A DNA stretch of 64,000 nt, from the NCBI GenBank assembly GCA_903859705.1, contig CAIONQ010000095.1:1-64000 (forward strand). The letters run 5' to 3'. The stretch comes from an uncultured Chthonomonas sp. (GTDB taxonomy: Bacteria > Armatimonadota > Chthonomonadetes > Chthonomonadales > Chthonomonadaceae). Made by a program: the position numbers and the translations under genes. The notes under the pieces are model-generated. The model saw only the letters and a list, made by a program, of their open reading frames with translations, was not told where the DNA came from and did not search any database. Of this stretch, positions 8,808 through 17,729 are shown piece after piece; position 1 is the first letter of the stretch; every line of letters begins with the position of its first letter.

Positions 8808-9983
8808 TTGATATCTCTAGACTTAATACACGAACCGTCAATTCCCAAGGTAGCGGGTGCATTTATCACCGCTGGAGTTGGTTTCTTTGGTGTTTGGTAC
8901 CTCGTAGCGCGAATCAGGCGTGATAAGAAGCCAGACATGTACCGGCCCGATGTACTGAACAGGGAAACTTACGGGGATGAAGACGTACTGGAGGACATTG
9001 AGGTACCCGGCGCAGGGCAAGTTACTGCTTCAGTGTTGCCGACAGAGCCGTTTGGGCGTAAGCGCAAAGTGCTGATGGCTGTGTTTTGCCTGATGCTAGT
9101 GTTGGGCATGTTTAAGGGCATTCAGTGGAGGGTGATACTGAACCACTGGGATCAGGGTGAGCTGATGCTTACCCAGGTGAATCTTGGCCTGGCCGAATCC
9201 GAATTTCGCAAAGCGGTTGCCCTGGATAGCAAAGTGCGCCGATCACAATCTCGGCTAGCAGACGTACTTGAGCGCGAGCGCAGATTCGACGAGGCTGCAG
9301 AGCACTTAAAACTGGCAGCTGCGGGAGACCGTCAGGATTCAGCCGTTCACATGCGCCTTGGTGATATGTATCAAGAGTTAGATAGATTTAAGGATGCTGA
9401 AGAAGAGTATCGACAAGCGATAGCGATCCAGCCTCGAAATGCAGAAATCTACGTTCACCTGGGCAGCGCACTTACCAAACTGCATCGCTCAGACGATGCC
9501 GAACGGGAGTTTCGATACGCTATCCAACTGGATCAGTATCTGGTGCGAGCACATGCGAACCTGGGCACGCTTCTTCTTGGCAAAGGCATACCAGAGGATG
9601 GAATAGCCCATTTGTTGAGAGCTGTTGAACTGTCTCCTACCGACGTAGAAGCGAGACACACGCTTGCCACGGGATACATTAATGTTGGGATGCTGAATGA
9701 AGCAGCCTCTGAACTTCGGTCTGAATTGGCAATTGATCCTGAATTTGCCATTGGATACTACAATCTTGGTGAAACCCTTAAGCGCATGGGAGACAACCAG
9801 GGAGCGCTTGAGGCATTTACCAGCTACTTGCGTAAATGTAAGAATAACAGAGACGCACAAGTTGGGGTGGCCATGGCGAAAGAGAACATCCGCCTGATAG
9901 AGGGCAAACTGAACATTCACGATTCGCCGACGAAGGTTGAACACAAGAGTTCCGACGTGAATCGAAGTAAGAAGCCAGCCTGA
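8808..9983 (+). CDS. Membrane-anchored TPR protein (second of a tandem pair)
   Basis: 391 aa. It has the same architecture as the preceding gene: an N-terminal hydrophobic segment, a basic patch with the motif PDMYRPDVLNRETYG, a second membrane segment around 85-105, then roughly seven TPRs to residue 365. The start is TTG at 8808 with GGGAGC upstream. The gap to the previous gene is 21 bases, so the two are probably one operon that arose by duplication. The divergent spacer between the membrane segments and the conserved YKP/YRP motif suggest a shared cytoplasmic contact. Confidence 0.75.
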   Translation: MISLDLIHEPSIPKVAGAFITAGVGFFGVWYLVARIRRDKKPDMYRPDVLNRETYGDEDVLEDIEVPGAGQVTASVLPTEPFGRKRKVLMAVFCLMLVLGMFKGIQWRVILNHWDQGELMLTQVNLGLAESEFRKAVALDSKVRRSQSRLADVLERERRFDEAAEHLKLAAAGDRQDSAVHMRLGDMYQELDRFKDAEEEYRQAIAIQPRNAEIYVHLGSALTKLHRSDDAEREFRYAIQLDQYLVRAHANLGTLLLGKGIPEDGIAHLLRAVELSPTDVEARHTLATGYINVGMLNEAASELRSELAIDPEFAIGYYNLGETLKRMGDNQGALEAFTSYLRKCKNNRDAQVGVAMAKENIRLIEGKLNIHDSPTKVEHKSSDVNRSKKPA

Positions 9984-10039
9984 TCTGGGAACAATTTGCT
10001 TGTGCTCGGCGTCTATAGAGACACATACGACAGCCTGGC

Positions 10040-10060
10040 GAGACATGGATGTCTCATTTT
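10040..10060 (+). terminator. Short hairpin terminator after the TPR pair
   Basis: GAGACA (10040-10045) pairs with TGTCTC (10050-10055) around a TGGA tetraloop and is followed by ATTTT. It stands 57 bases after the stop. Confidence 0.5.
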
Positions 10061-10153
10061 CATACAGAAAATAGGCTTTCTATTGGATTAGCCCCTGATA
10101 CACACTGCAAGCAATGTATGCACGCAGAAGCAATATGTAACCATCACAGGTTC

Positions 10154-10183
10154 TTGACACAGATTAAGAATCTACGTTATACT
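10154..10183 (+). promoter_or_regulatory. Promoter of the PEP-CTERM gene
   Basis: Perfect TTGACA (10154-10159), an 18-base spacer and TATACT (10178-10183). The predicted leader is about 90 nt. The rest of the gap 9984-10280 holds only the upstream terminator. Confidence 0.75.
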
Positions 10184-10280
10184 GTTTATGGTATGCAAGC
10201 AGTTCGATGACACGCACTAGTGAAAATCGTTTATGCTTGACTTACGATGTGCTGTTCATGAGTAGTAGCAGGAGAACCTG

Positions 10281-11039
10281 ATGCGGGGTTTGCGTTCGGA
10301 AGAAAAAATTTGGAAGTGCGCGAAGTTACTGGGCGTCGCCGCGGTTTGTGCACTTGCGTTACTCGCCGGTCGCACCGCAGACGCTCAGGCCACAGCTTCG
10401 TACTCTGTTAGTGCGAACCTGCCGTCAACGGCTACACCATTCGGGCCGAGTGGCCTGTTATCGGTGGCAAAGTACGATCCAACACTACACAATTACGGGA
10501 ACCTGCAGTCTGCAAAGATTACGTGGAACATATCGACTTCTATTACCTGGAGTTATACGAACCACGGTACGGCTACAAACATAACAGCGGCCTCTAACAA
10601 GGCATCTGGAGTTTTGTATTTCCCTGGTACTAGCACAGCGGTGTTGTCGTCACTGGCTTCTACAACCCCCTTTACACTACCGCAGGCAATTGGTGCGGGG
10701 CAAACACTTTCAGGCTCGTCTACCGGTACTGGTGGATCTGTCTTCTTTACCGTTCCAGGTAATGATGCTTTCGGACATAGCTGGACATCTGCAAACCTGG
10801 TATCGTTTACAGGCTCTGGCAATGTTACGTTTAACGTGCAGGGTGTTGCCAGCAACACTTTCTCCAATACTAACGGAAACATTACGGCATCAATATCAAC
10901 CTTCGTTACTGGAACGGTAACAATAACTTATACTTACTACCTTGTGCCGGAACCTGGAACGTGGGCATTTATGATTACTGGATTGGGAACCGGGGCATTC
11001 GCGCTTAAGCGAAGGCGACGAAGATTTGTAACAGAATAG
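10281..11039 (+). CDS. PEP-CTERM sorting domain protein with choice-of-anchor-E-like domain
   Basis: 252 aa. A signal peptide covers about residues 1-35 (ends near RTADAQA). The body is Ser/Thr/Gly-rich and beta-type, with the pattern KYDPTLHNYGNLQSAKITWN typical of choice-of-anchor E domains. The C-terminus is a canonical PEP-CTERM tail: VPEP at 222-225, a hydrophobic span, then an Arg/Lys cluster (KRRRRRF). Such proteins are processed by an exosortase and usually go with exopolysaccharide production; an EPS block follows at 14-25 kb. No exosortase is in the window. AGGAGA lies 6 bases upstream of the ATG. Confidence 0.88.
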   Translation: MRGLRSEEKIWKCAKLLGVAAVCALALLAGRTADAQATASYSVSANLPSTATPFGPSGLLSVAKYDPTLHNYGNLQSAKITWNISTSITWSYTNHGTATNITAASNKASGVLYFPGTSTAVLSSLASTTPFTLPQAIGAGQTLSGSSTGTGGSVFFTVPGNDAFGHSWTSANLVSFTGSGNVTFNVQGVASNTFSNTNGNITASISTFVTGTVTITYTYYLVPEPGTWAFMITGLGTGAFALKRRRRRFVTE

Positions 11040-11073
11040 ATAGCCTGCGTTCCGCTAGTAGTTCACTTTAATG

Positions 11074-11108
11074 AAATCCGCCGATGCAATATGCACGGCG
11101 GATTTTTT
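11074..11108 (+). terminator. Intrinsic terminator after the PEP-CTERM gene
   Basis: A perfect 10-bp stem AAATCCGCCG (11074-11083) / CGGCGGATTT (11096-11105), 12-base loop, then a T-run. It is 35 bases past the stop. Confidence 0.9.
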
Positions 11109-11343
11109 GGTTCAGGTAATCGTGACACTTCGTGACAGGAGCGTTACACGTTCAACGCTATCTACTACCTTGCAACAACGAGTGCTGTAATTTGATGCAA
11201 TCCGCATGGCCATCAAACAGGGATTTAGGCACGTTTATGTTCCTGAAGAGTTCTAAATAATGATAAAATGGGCTGGATTAGCGTTCTGATTACCATCTGC
11301 ATTAATTGTCCATTAATTTGTGTGCTGTGACGTATCGTGACTA

Positions 11344-11372
11344 TTGGAATCCCGCCAGGGTCATGATATAAT
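11344..11372 (+). promoter_or_regulatory. Promoter of the SdrD-B-like surface protein gene
   Basis: TTGGAA (11344-11349), a 17-base spacer and TATAAT (11367-11372). The leader to the GTG at 11567 is about 190 nt with no ORF I trust. The gap 11109-11343 shows nothing else I can name. Confidence 0.65.
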
Positions 11373-11566
11373 AAAGTTGTCCCTTGAAGGTTCGCTGGAG
11401 TTACATGATTGATTGCGGTTACAATGTTTTAGCTGCTGTGTAGCTCTCTTAACTCAAAGATTTCAGGTATTTCTCAGTCTTGCTTTGACGCAGGTCTATA
11501 AACCCCCGGTTCATGACGGCGTGTGGGTCAACCGTTCCAACTATCAACGTTGAAAGGACTCAACAC

Positions 11567-13270
11567 GTGTATTTCGGATCTGTTATTAAGAGCGCCGCTA
11601 TTAGTGCGCTCGCCGCTATTTGTATGGGAATTGCGCCACTGGCAGTTCAGGCGCAATCTACTTACGCAACACCCACTTCTACCATCGGAAATTCGGTGGC
11701 TTCTTGGAGCAGCGTACCAGCCACATCTGCTGGTGTTCAGGGTTCCATCCCAGATCTAACCGCACCACAGTTTAACTCCACTCTTGGAACACTGACTTCT
11801 GTAACGATAACCTGGACGTGGACATCCCACCAGGAATACAGCATCACCAGTACCGATGTTAACGATGAGCAATTCTACATCGATGACGCTGTGACCGTTA
11901 CAACCACCCTGCCGAGTGGCGCAGTACTTTCCGGTGGCCCCCCCGACCTGATCCTCGGTGCACAGGAATTGGATCCTATTTTTGGCGTTTACATGCCGAC
12001 CGGCATTCTGCCTGCAGGCGCAACCCTTTCTGCTGGACCAGTAGACGCTACCGCTACCCAGACAATTACGCTTTCAACAGCCAACGGCGATGTACTTACA
12101 CCATTCATAGGCACAGGCAACGTGAGCTTCCCAACTACGGGCATGGCAGTGTTTTCACTGAACGCTCAGGGCGGCAACTATGGTATGTCCCCGAATACAA
12201 CCGCTGGCGCGGCAATATCGGTAGTCTATACCTACACTCCTCCCGCAAGCTCTAATACCAAGACAGGCTGCATCGAAGGTGTTGTATGGAATGACAAAAA
12301 CGGCGACGGCAAGTGCGGCGAAGGCAGCAAAATTGGCATCGGCGCCGGCATCAAGATCAACCTCTACAAAGGTAACGACTGCGGGAACAGTACTATTTCC
12401 AAGTCAGTTTATACTGCAGAAGATGGCTCTTACGAGTTTGATGGCCTGAAAAATAAGTGCTCATATAGAATTAGCATCGACACAACTACACTTCCAAAGG
12501 GCTATAAGCTTACTACAAAGTCAACTATAGTTGCTACCACCCTGGCAAATGGGCAGGGTTGTATCAGCGGCGAGGACTTTGGTTGCACACTTCAGAACAC
12601 AGGATGCGGACACACGACATTCGCACAGGATGACTGGAACGACGATAGCCGAACCAGCGCACACCGCGGTTGCCTTGAGCAATATTTTGGCGAAGTGTAT
12701 CAGACGAACTGTGTGAAGATTGGCGGAAGCAAGAATTACTGCTACTTCGATAGCGCAACTGCAGTACGCAACTTCCTGACCCAGGGTACGGGCTGCCAGC
12801 AGCTTCCCCAGGGTGCCACCCACAATCCTTACAAGGGTGCGTATGGCTGCCTTGCCGGCGAACTTCTTACAGCCACTCTAAACTGTGACTTCTCTGACGC
12901 CGGTGTATTTCGAAGCGGCTTCAAGAACCTCTGCATACAGAGCGGCAAATTCAAGGGTCGCACCATCAAGCAAGTATGTGATGTAGCCAATGCACTTATC
13001 TCTGGCGAGAAGTGCCCGGCTGGCGTAACCCCGGTAAAGTGCACACTGCAAGATGTTTCTGACTGCTTGCACCAGGTGAATAGCGCGTACCGTGGCGAAG
13101 GCGGAGAGTGCTCCAACTACGGCGGCGACGACGATCAGCGAAGCAACGGCGGACGCGATGGACATGGCGATGGCCATGGTTGCCCACGCAACGGCGACTG
13201 CTCTGGCAACAAGGGTTGCGGCGATGGTGGAAACCATGACAACCGCGGCGGTTCCCGTTACTGCAAGTAA
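11567..13270 (+). CDS. Large secreted protein: choice-of-anchor-E-like domain, SdrD B-like repeat and Cys-rich tail
   Basis: 567 aa from a GTG at 11567, chosen because GAAAGGA precedes it and a clean signal peptide follows (SAAISALAAICMGIAPLAVQ). The N-terminal third resembles that of the PEP-CTERM protein upstream (QFNSTLGTLTSVTITWTW). In the middle is an SdrD B-like Ig repeat with the calcium-type loop VWNDKNGDGKCGEG and EDGSYEFDGLKN. The C-terminal third carries about 20 cysteines and ends in a Gly/Asp/His/Asn-rich tail. No PEP-CTERM or LPxTG anchor is visible. It is probably an exported surface or matrix protein; the Cys-rich region is unassigned. An earlier in-frame ATG at 11513 would spoil the signal peptide. 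Confidence 0.75.
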   Translation: MYFGSVIKSAAISALAAICMGIAPLAVQAQSTYATPTSTIGNSVASWSSVPATSAGVQGSIPDLTAPQFNSTLGTLTSVTITWTWTSHQEYSITSTDVNDEQFYIDDAVTVTTTLPSGAVLSGGPPDLILGAQELDPIFGVYMPTGILPAGATLSAGPVDATATQTITLSTANGDVLTPFIGTGNVSFPTTGMAVFSLNAQGGNYGMSPNTTAGAAISVVYTYTPPASSNTKTGCIEGVVWNDKNGDGKCGEGSKIGIGAGIKINLYKGNDCGNSTISKSVYTAEDGSYEFDGLKNKCSYRISIDTTTLPKGYKLTTKSTIVATTLANGQGCISGEDFGCTLQNTGCGHTTFAQDDWNDDSRTSAHRGCLEQYFGEVYQTNCVKIGGSKNYCYFDSATAVRNFLTQGTGCQQLPQGATHNPYKGAYGCLAGELLTATLNCDFSDAGVFRSGFKNLCIQSGKFKGRTIKQVCDVANALISGEKCPAGVTPVKCTLQDVSDCLHQVNSAYRGEGGECSNYGGDDDQRSNGGRDGHGDGHGCPRNGDCSGNKGCGDGGNHDNRGGSRYCK

Positions 13271-13331
13271 AATCACATTCGTGAGAATTGCCTGAAATCT
13301 AACTTATATTTGTAAGCTATGACTTTAGTTT

Positions 13332-13361
13332 AAGCCCCACCTTTATGGTGGGGCTTTTTTC
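13332..13361 (+). terminator. Intrinsic terminator after the surface protein gene
   Basis: AAGCCCCACC (13332-13341) pairs with GGTGGGGCTT (13347-13356), 5-base loop, followed by a T-run. This is a textbook intrinsic terminator 60 bases past the stop. Confidence 0.93.
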
Positions 13362-14246
13362 ATCACTGTTATTCTTGGGTTCTGGTCATCTGATAAAATG
13401 CGGAATTTCGCAAACTCAGAAAGTCAAAGTTCAGAGAATATGTGTGAGAACAATCTACTCAATACCACTCGGTAACAACAGTAATGATCGTGAAGATTAC
13501 AGGGGAAACCGGCAGCGCCTACCCGATGTTGACAACATTCGTTTGCTCGCGTACAAAGTGCTTGAATACTCTTGAATATTCGCATCCAATTATGGGGTGT
13601 TTGGTATGAAATCTGCCGTCAACAGGGCCATGATCTGCACACATATTCATGCACCCGGATATATTGCTGCATATTGGCATGGGGCGGTAACGCAGCTATT
13701 GAGGTTACCCGACACATCCACACGTGGAATGCCATAAAGAAGTGTAAAGCACCGCAAATGCGAGCAGATACAATTTGGCGGCCATTGCGTTTGCCGTGAC
13801 CGCCGCAAATATTTAGTTGGAAGCGCCAAGAGCAGCAGAAAGATGGTCTGACCTTTTGTGCTCTCGCCAGTCTGAGGATTTGTTTGCGAGAGTGTCGGTG
13901 TCACCGCCGCAACAGTTTACAATGCGCTTGTCGCTGGACTTGTGTGCAATTCTGCATCGCACAACGAGGAATCCCTATATCCAACTGTCTTTCAACACAT
14001 TACGAAAGGTGCAGCTTAAACCAGAAGCGGTGCGCACTCTTTCAACCAGATTATGAATAAATGGACTGTTATCGGTTTCCTGTGGAATGTGCATGCGACC
14101 GAGGACTACTGATTATCGATAATATCTGACAAGTTTTGAGTGGGGCTCTCACGAAACGCTGAGTAGAATTATGTGTGCAATATCTCTCGTTGTAGTACTG
14201 CGGACTGGTGTATACACCTGGGCGATAACCTAACACATAAAACAAT
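13362..14246 (+). other. 885-base stretch without a recognisable gene
   Basis: Short open frames on both strands here have no family features, no good ribosome-binding sites and no codon pattern like the neighbours. I saw no transposase remnant, tRNA or repeat. It lies between two convergent terminators, so it may be neutral spacer or a decayed gene, or it may hold an RNA I cannot recognise. Confidence 0.4.
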
Positions 14247-14274
14247 CCCCGGAGCACACCAGGATGCTCCGGGG
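14247..14274 (-). terminator. Terminator of the glycosyltransferase gene
   Basis: CCCCGGAGCA (14247-14256) pairs perfectly with TGCTCCGGGG (14265-14274). Read on the minus strand it is followed by ATTGTTTTA. It lies 34 bases past the stop at 14308. Confidence 0.85.
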
Positions 14275-14307
14275 CTATGAAGTTAGATACAACAAGCGGT
14301 CCGCTGA

Positions 14308-15420
14308 TTAAACCATCTTTGAATGCACATGTTTCTGATGTATTAGGACTTCTTGAACAAGAGCCTGAATTTTCTCTCGGAATACCTCGGTGTCGAAACC
14401 GAGCGCATGGTTGCGGATGTACTGCGGGTCAAACTCAGTGGCCTCAGCACGCTTAATGGCGTCTGAGAGGCTCTGTACAGTCTGTTCCGGGAACAAGATG
14501 CCCGTTTTACCATCTATTTGCGAATCAAGCGCTCCACCGGCACCGTAGGCCACTACTGGCCGTCCACACGCGTTTGCCTCGACAGGTGCGATCCCAAAGT
14601 CTTCCTCGCCAGGCATAACGTATCCTTTTGCCCGAGCTAGAAGGCCTGGAAGATCAGCATCACTTACGCGCCCAAGAAAAGATACATTGCTTCCGGCCCT
14701 TTTCTTTAGTTCTTCCATCTGGCGACCAGATCCCGCAATCTTTAGTGGGATGCCAAGGGCTGTAAATGCATCTACAGCTAAATCCAATCGCTTGTACGGT
14801 ACCGCTCTCGAAACCATCACGTAGTAGTCTTCAACAACAGGTGAGATAGAAAATCTGCTGGTGTCCACTGGTGGGTGGATTACGCGAGACTTAGCTCTGT
14901 AAAACTTGTTTATCCGTCTGGCCACAACGCTGCTATTAGCAACGAATTGATCTACCCTGAGTGCAGCAATTGCATCCCAATTCCGAAGATAGTGTGTGCC
15001 AGGAGCCAATAACGTTCTAAGCGGCCGGGCAACACGTTCATTCTCAAGGTAAGTTCTGGTTGTCCATGCAAATCGCATTGGGGCGTGGCAGTAACAGATA
15101 TGTAGTGTGTGGGGCTGTGTAATAACACCCTTGGCAAACGAAGACGACGAAGAGATTACCACATCGTACTGGCTCAAATCAAAAGACTCAAAAGCCAACG
15201 GATAGAGCAACAGAGCCAGACGGTGGCTAAGGCGCTTTTTCGGAATCTTCTGCAGAAAACTTGTGCGAATATCCCACGATCGATAACTGGCAGGCATGGC
15301 TGCAGAGTCGTATATCGATGTGTAGATAGGCGCGTCCGGGTACATCCCGTGCAGAACCTCTACTACTTTCTCTGCTCCACCATTCTGAACCAGAAAGTCG
15401 TGAATTATCGCTACTTTCAT
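14308..15420 (-). CDS. GT4-family glycosyltransferase
   Basis: 370 aa from the ATG at 15420, which gives the standard start MKVAIIHDFLVQNGGAEKVV; an in-frame GTG at 15450 would add 10 residues. It has the two Rossmann halves of GT-B enzymes. The donor site shows KRLDLAVDAF, the EX7E pair in GEEDFGIAPVEANACGRPVV, and a C-terminal GKTGILFPEQT. It likely transfers a hexose from a nucleotide sugar to a lipid-linked glycan in the cytoplasm for exopolysaccharide assembly. Related sequences resemble WbaZ/mannosyl-type enzymes; the sugar is not determinable here. It is the last gene of the minus-strand EPS block and has its own terminator. Confidence 0.88.
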   Translation of the reverse strand: MKVAIIHDFLVQNGGAEKVVEVLHGMYPDAPIYTSIYDSAAMPASYRSWDIRTSFLQKIPKKRLSHRLALLLYPLAFESFDLSQYDVVISSSSSFAKGVITQPHTLHICYCHAPMRFAWTTRTYLENERVARPLRTLLAPGTHYLRNWDAIAALRVDQFVANSSVVARRINKFYRAKSRVIHPPVDTSRFSISPVVEDYYVMVSRAVPYKRLDLAVDAFTALGIPLKIAGSGRQMEELKKRAGSNVSFLGRVSDADLPGLLARAKGYVMPGEEDFGIAPVEANACGRPVVAYGAGGALDSQIDGKTGILFPEQTVQSLSDAIKRAEATEFDPQYIRNHALGFDTEVFREKIQALVQEVLIHQKHVHSKMV

Positions 15421-15456
15421 GCCTGAAAAAACCACTCTTCTAATACGCACAAGAAT

Positions 15457-15492
15457 GGGCTGGCATAAGCGGTTATACCGTAATGCCAGCCC
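15457..15492 (-). terminator. Hairpin after the O-antigen ligase-like gene
   Basis: GGGCTGGCAT (15457-15466) pairs with ATGCCAGCCC (15483-15492); the loop itself contains CGGT/ACCG. Followed on the minus strand by ATTCTTGTG. It is a likely terminator or processing site between the polymerase and glycosyltransferase genes. Confidence 0.6.
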
Positions 15493-15520
15493 GGATCGAT
15501 AGTTACTCGCGAATTACAGG

Positions 15521-17308
15521 CTAGCCACCTCTAACAACAAAGAGTTGCGTGGTATCGCTAACAGTAACACTGTTTTGAGTATACGCACCTTTGATTGTTA
15601 CGGTTTCTGGCCCAATCGAAGCGTTATATACGGAGTTGTTCACACCGTTCAGGAATCCCTGATGGGCTCCCACCGTTGAGAACACCGTAGTTGGCTCCGT
15701 AGTAACATCATATTGCGAACCGTCTGTAAACGTAACAGTAAGGGTGAATGCCTGGTTCTGGAAGCTGAAGATAAGGGCGCCCTTTGGCTCGATATCTGCA
15801 AACCGGGGAACAAGGTATCCGGGTGGTGATGCATAGATGACTGAAGGAACGATCACTGCAAACAGGGCTAAACCCAGCGCTCCAGCAAGAACCCGTACCG
15901 CACTGCGTGCAGGAGATACAGAGTGCTCTTCTTCCAGCTCTGCTACTTCTCGGGTAGAGGAGTAGAACCGATGCCTTGGGCGCAGACTACTTGCTCCCAG
16001 GCCCAATGTAAGCCAGAAGAACATAGATAGCTGCCCATACTGCCAGCTCGGACTGGCGGCTGCGTCCACAAGGAAAGCAGTTGTTGAGGCCAACGAAGCC
16101 AGCAGAACGCTGCGGCGAATGCCTGCATCCATAATGCGAACCTTGTTGAGGCCCATCACCAGGAATGTAAGCGGGATCGCAACTATAAGCAATAAACCCG
16201 GAAGCCCGAGTTCGGCCCCTGTCTGCAGATACAGATTGTGCGCCATTTCACCCATGCCGGGTCGGGCGTAAACCGTAGACATCGCCCAGTTCTTGTGGCG
16301 ATCTCGCAAGCGGCTAACTGCCATACCGGACTTGGTGTACTTGTACTGGTACATCGAGTAAAGGCCAACACCCTGACCACTGAGCGGGCGCTCTTTGATC
16401 ATTGCAATGGCACCATCTGCCAGCTGAGCACGGTATGCAACAGCCGATTCGCTGCTACCATTCAACGTGGAGTGCATTCTGTCCCCGATGCTGCCAGATT
16501 CTGGCGATACAAGGAAGAAGAAACCAACGGCAACGGCAATTAGCATAAGCGGCATTACTACTTCGTGCTTTTTACGTACCAGGGCGTTCCGGTAGCTGGC
16601 ATTCCAGAGTAGCATCACTGCTAGCACTGTGATACCACATGCGGTTCCCACCCACGCAGAACGTGCCTGGGCCAACAGTAGCGCGATAATGGTGAAAACT
16701 GCGGATGTCTGTGCAACCAACTGCTTGTTCGGGTTACTCTCCGAAAGCGCGGCAACACAAATAAACGGCAGAATGATCATTAAGAAGCTGCCAAGTAACT
16801 GGTGGTCTCCAAACAGGCCAGTTGCGTAATGGCTTGAAGATGGCGAACCAGCATACTGTGCAAATGCAAACATCGAAACTCCGATGCCCAGATACACTAG
16901 CAGATCTACAGATTTTGTGATGTGCTCGGATCTTCGGAACTGATACGCTACAACAAAGTACACATTTACGCCGGATGCAATTCGAAGTACTTCTTGTACG
17001 CTGTACCAGAAGTGTGGCGACTGCTTGAGCGAGATGCATACCCATGCCATGTATAACAATACCGGCAAGTTGGCACCAGTTTTTAGAAATCCAAGAACAT
17101 TCTCTTGAGTGAGGGCTGGCTTTTTGCGCCACAGAAGAGTAACCAGGAGCATAACTCCAAAGCTCTCTACTACGAGCGCAGCCAGACCAGTGTTTCGGGC
17201 ATCCAGCGGAGTAGCGATGAACGGTACGACCACCATCATGGCAAGTACCATAATGATCATCTTATTCTGAATCGCATTGCTCCACCAGCCCGCTTTTGGA
17301 CGAGCCAT
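15521..17308 (-). CDS. O-antigen ligase/polymerase (Wzy/WaaL-type) membrane protein with C-terminal Ig-like domain
   Basis: 595 aa from the ATG at 17308, chosen because GAGGAG stands 10-15 bases upstream; the open frame continues 35 codons further. There are about 11 membrane segments between 15 and 490. The large periplasmic loop carries AVAYRAQLADGAIAMIKERP followed by LSGQGVGLY and then GEMAHNLYLQTGAELG, the usual pattern of Wzy_C domains (catalytic-region Arg and His-Asn). After a final membrane helix near 485-505, about 90 residues form a bacterial Ig-like (BIG2-type) module (TFTDGSQYDVTTEPTTVFST). That appended module is unusual for ligases and may bind glycan. Role: polymerise or ligate the exopolysaccharide repeat outside the inner membrane. 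Confidence 0.82.
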   Translation of the reverse strand: MARPKAGWWSNAIQNKMIIMVLAMMVVVPFIATPLDARNTGLAALVVESFGVMLLVTLLWRKKPALTQENVLGFLKTGANLPVLLYMAWVCISLKQSPHFWYSVQEVLRIASGVNVYFVVAYQFRRSEHITKSVDLLVYLGIGVSMFAFAQYAGSPSSSHYATGLFGDHQLLGSFLMIILPFICVAALSESNPNKQLVAQTSAVFTIIALLLAQARSAWVGTACGITVLAVMLLWNASYRNALVRKKHEVVMPLMLIAVAVGFFFLVSPESGSIGDRMHSTLNGSSESAVAYRAQLADGAIAMIKERPLSGQGVGLYSMYQYKYTKSGMAVSRLRDRHKNWAMSTVYARPGMGEMAHNLYLQTGAELGLPGLLLIVAIPLTFLVMGLNKVRIMDAGIRRSVLLASLASTTAFLVDAAASPSWQYGQLSMFFWLTLGLGASSLRPRHRFYSSTREVAELEEEHSVSPARSAVRVLAGALGLALFAVIVPSVIYASPPGYLVPRFADIEPKGALIFSFQNQAFTLTVTFTDGSQYDVTTEPTTVFSTVGAHQGFLNGVNNSVYNASIGPETVTIKGAYTQNSVTVSDTTQLFVVRGG

Positions 17309-17674
17309 AGGTGACGTCTCCTCGTGTTGCATGTGTTGCGCTGAGCAGTGCCTTACACATCTGACCCAGATCTCCCGGTTTCCCCGAGTAATCGACGACG
17401 GTGCCTTACACATCCGCGCGTGAGAGACCTACGCAACTGTACTGTGGAAAGAGATCCCGATGTTGTGACTGAGACTTACATTCTTCAGCCAATCCGGAGC
17501 CCAGGACGCACCGGATGTATACGCTCTGCCTGCTATGTGAAAATCACACTTGTACAGACACACGCATACTCATTTTATTGTTACATAAAATTGACAAGAT
17601 TCCCACTATCGAGTTGTATGTTTATTGGCGAACTGTCTACCAATCTCGGCTGTGGCTTAATAGATAAAATACAA
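17309..17674 (-). promoter_or_regulatory. Leader of the O-antigen ligase gene with a spaced direct repeat
   Basis: A 14-bp direct repeat GTGCCTTACACATC occurs at 17348-17361 and 17401-17414. Centre spacing is 53 bases, close to five helical turns, as for paired sites of a dimeric regulator. I found no clear -35/-10 pair. No gene is seen in this gap. Confidence 0.4.
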
Positions 17675-17703
17675 CAGCCGGGTACTTTACCAGTACCCGG
17701 CTG
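17675..17703 (-). terminator. Terminator after the Wza-like gene
   Basis: CAGCCGGGTACT (17675-17686) pairs perfectly with AGTACCCGGCTG (17692-17703), loop of 5. On the minus strand it is followed by TTGTATTTTA. It is 27 bases past the stop at 17730. Confidence 0.9.
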
Positions 17704-17729
17704 CAGAATACAAACTTACAGCGCTATGC

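Noticed and set aside
17588-17625. Plus-strand TTGACA followed by TTGTAT-like hexamer
   Set aside because: The -10 fit is poor and the only plus-strand region downstream is antisense to the exporter gene.
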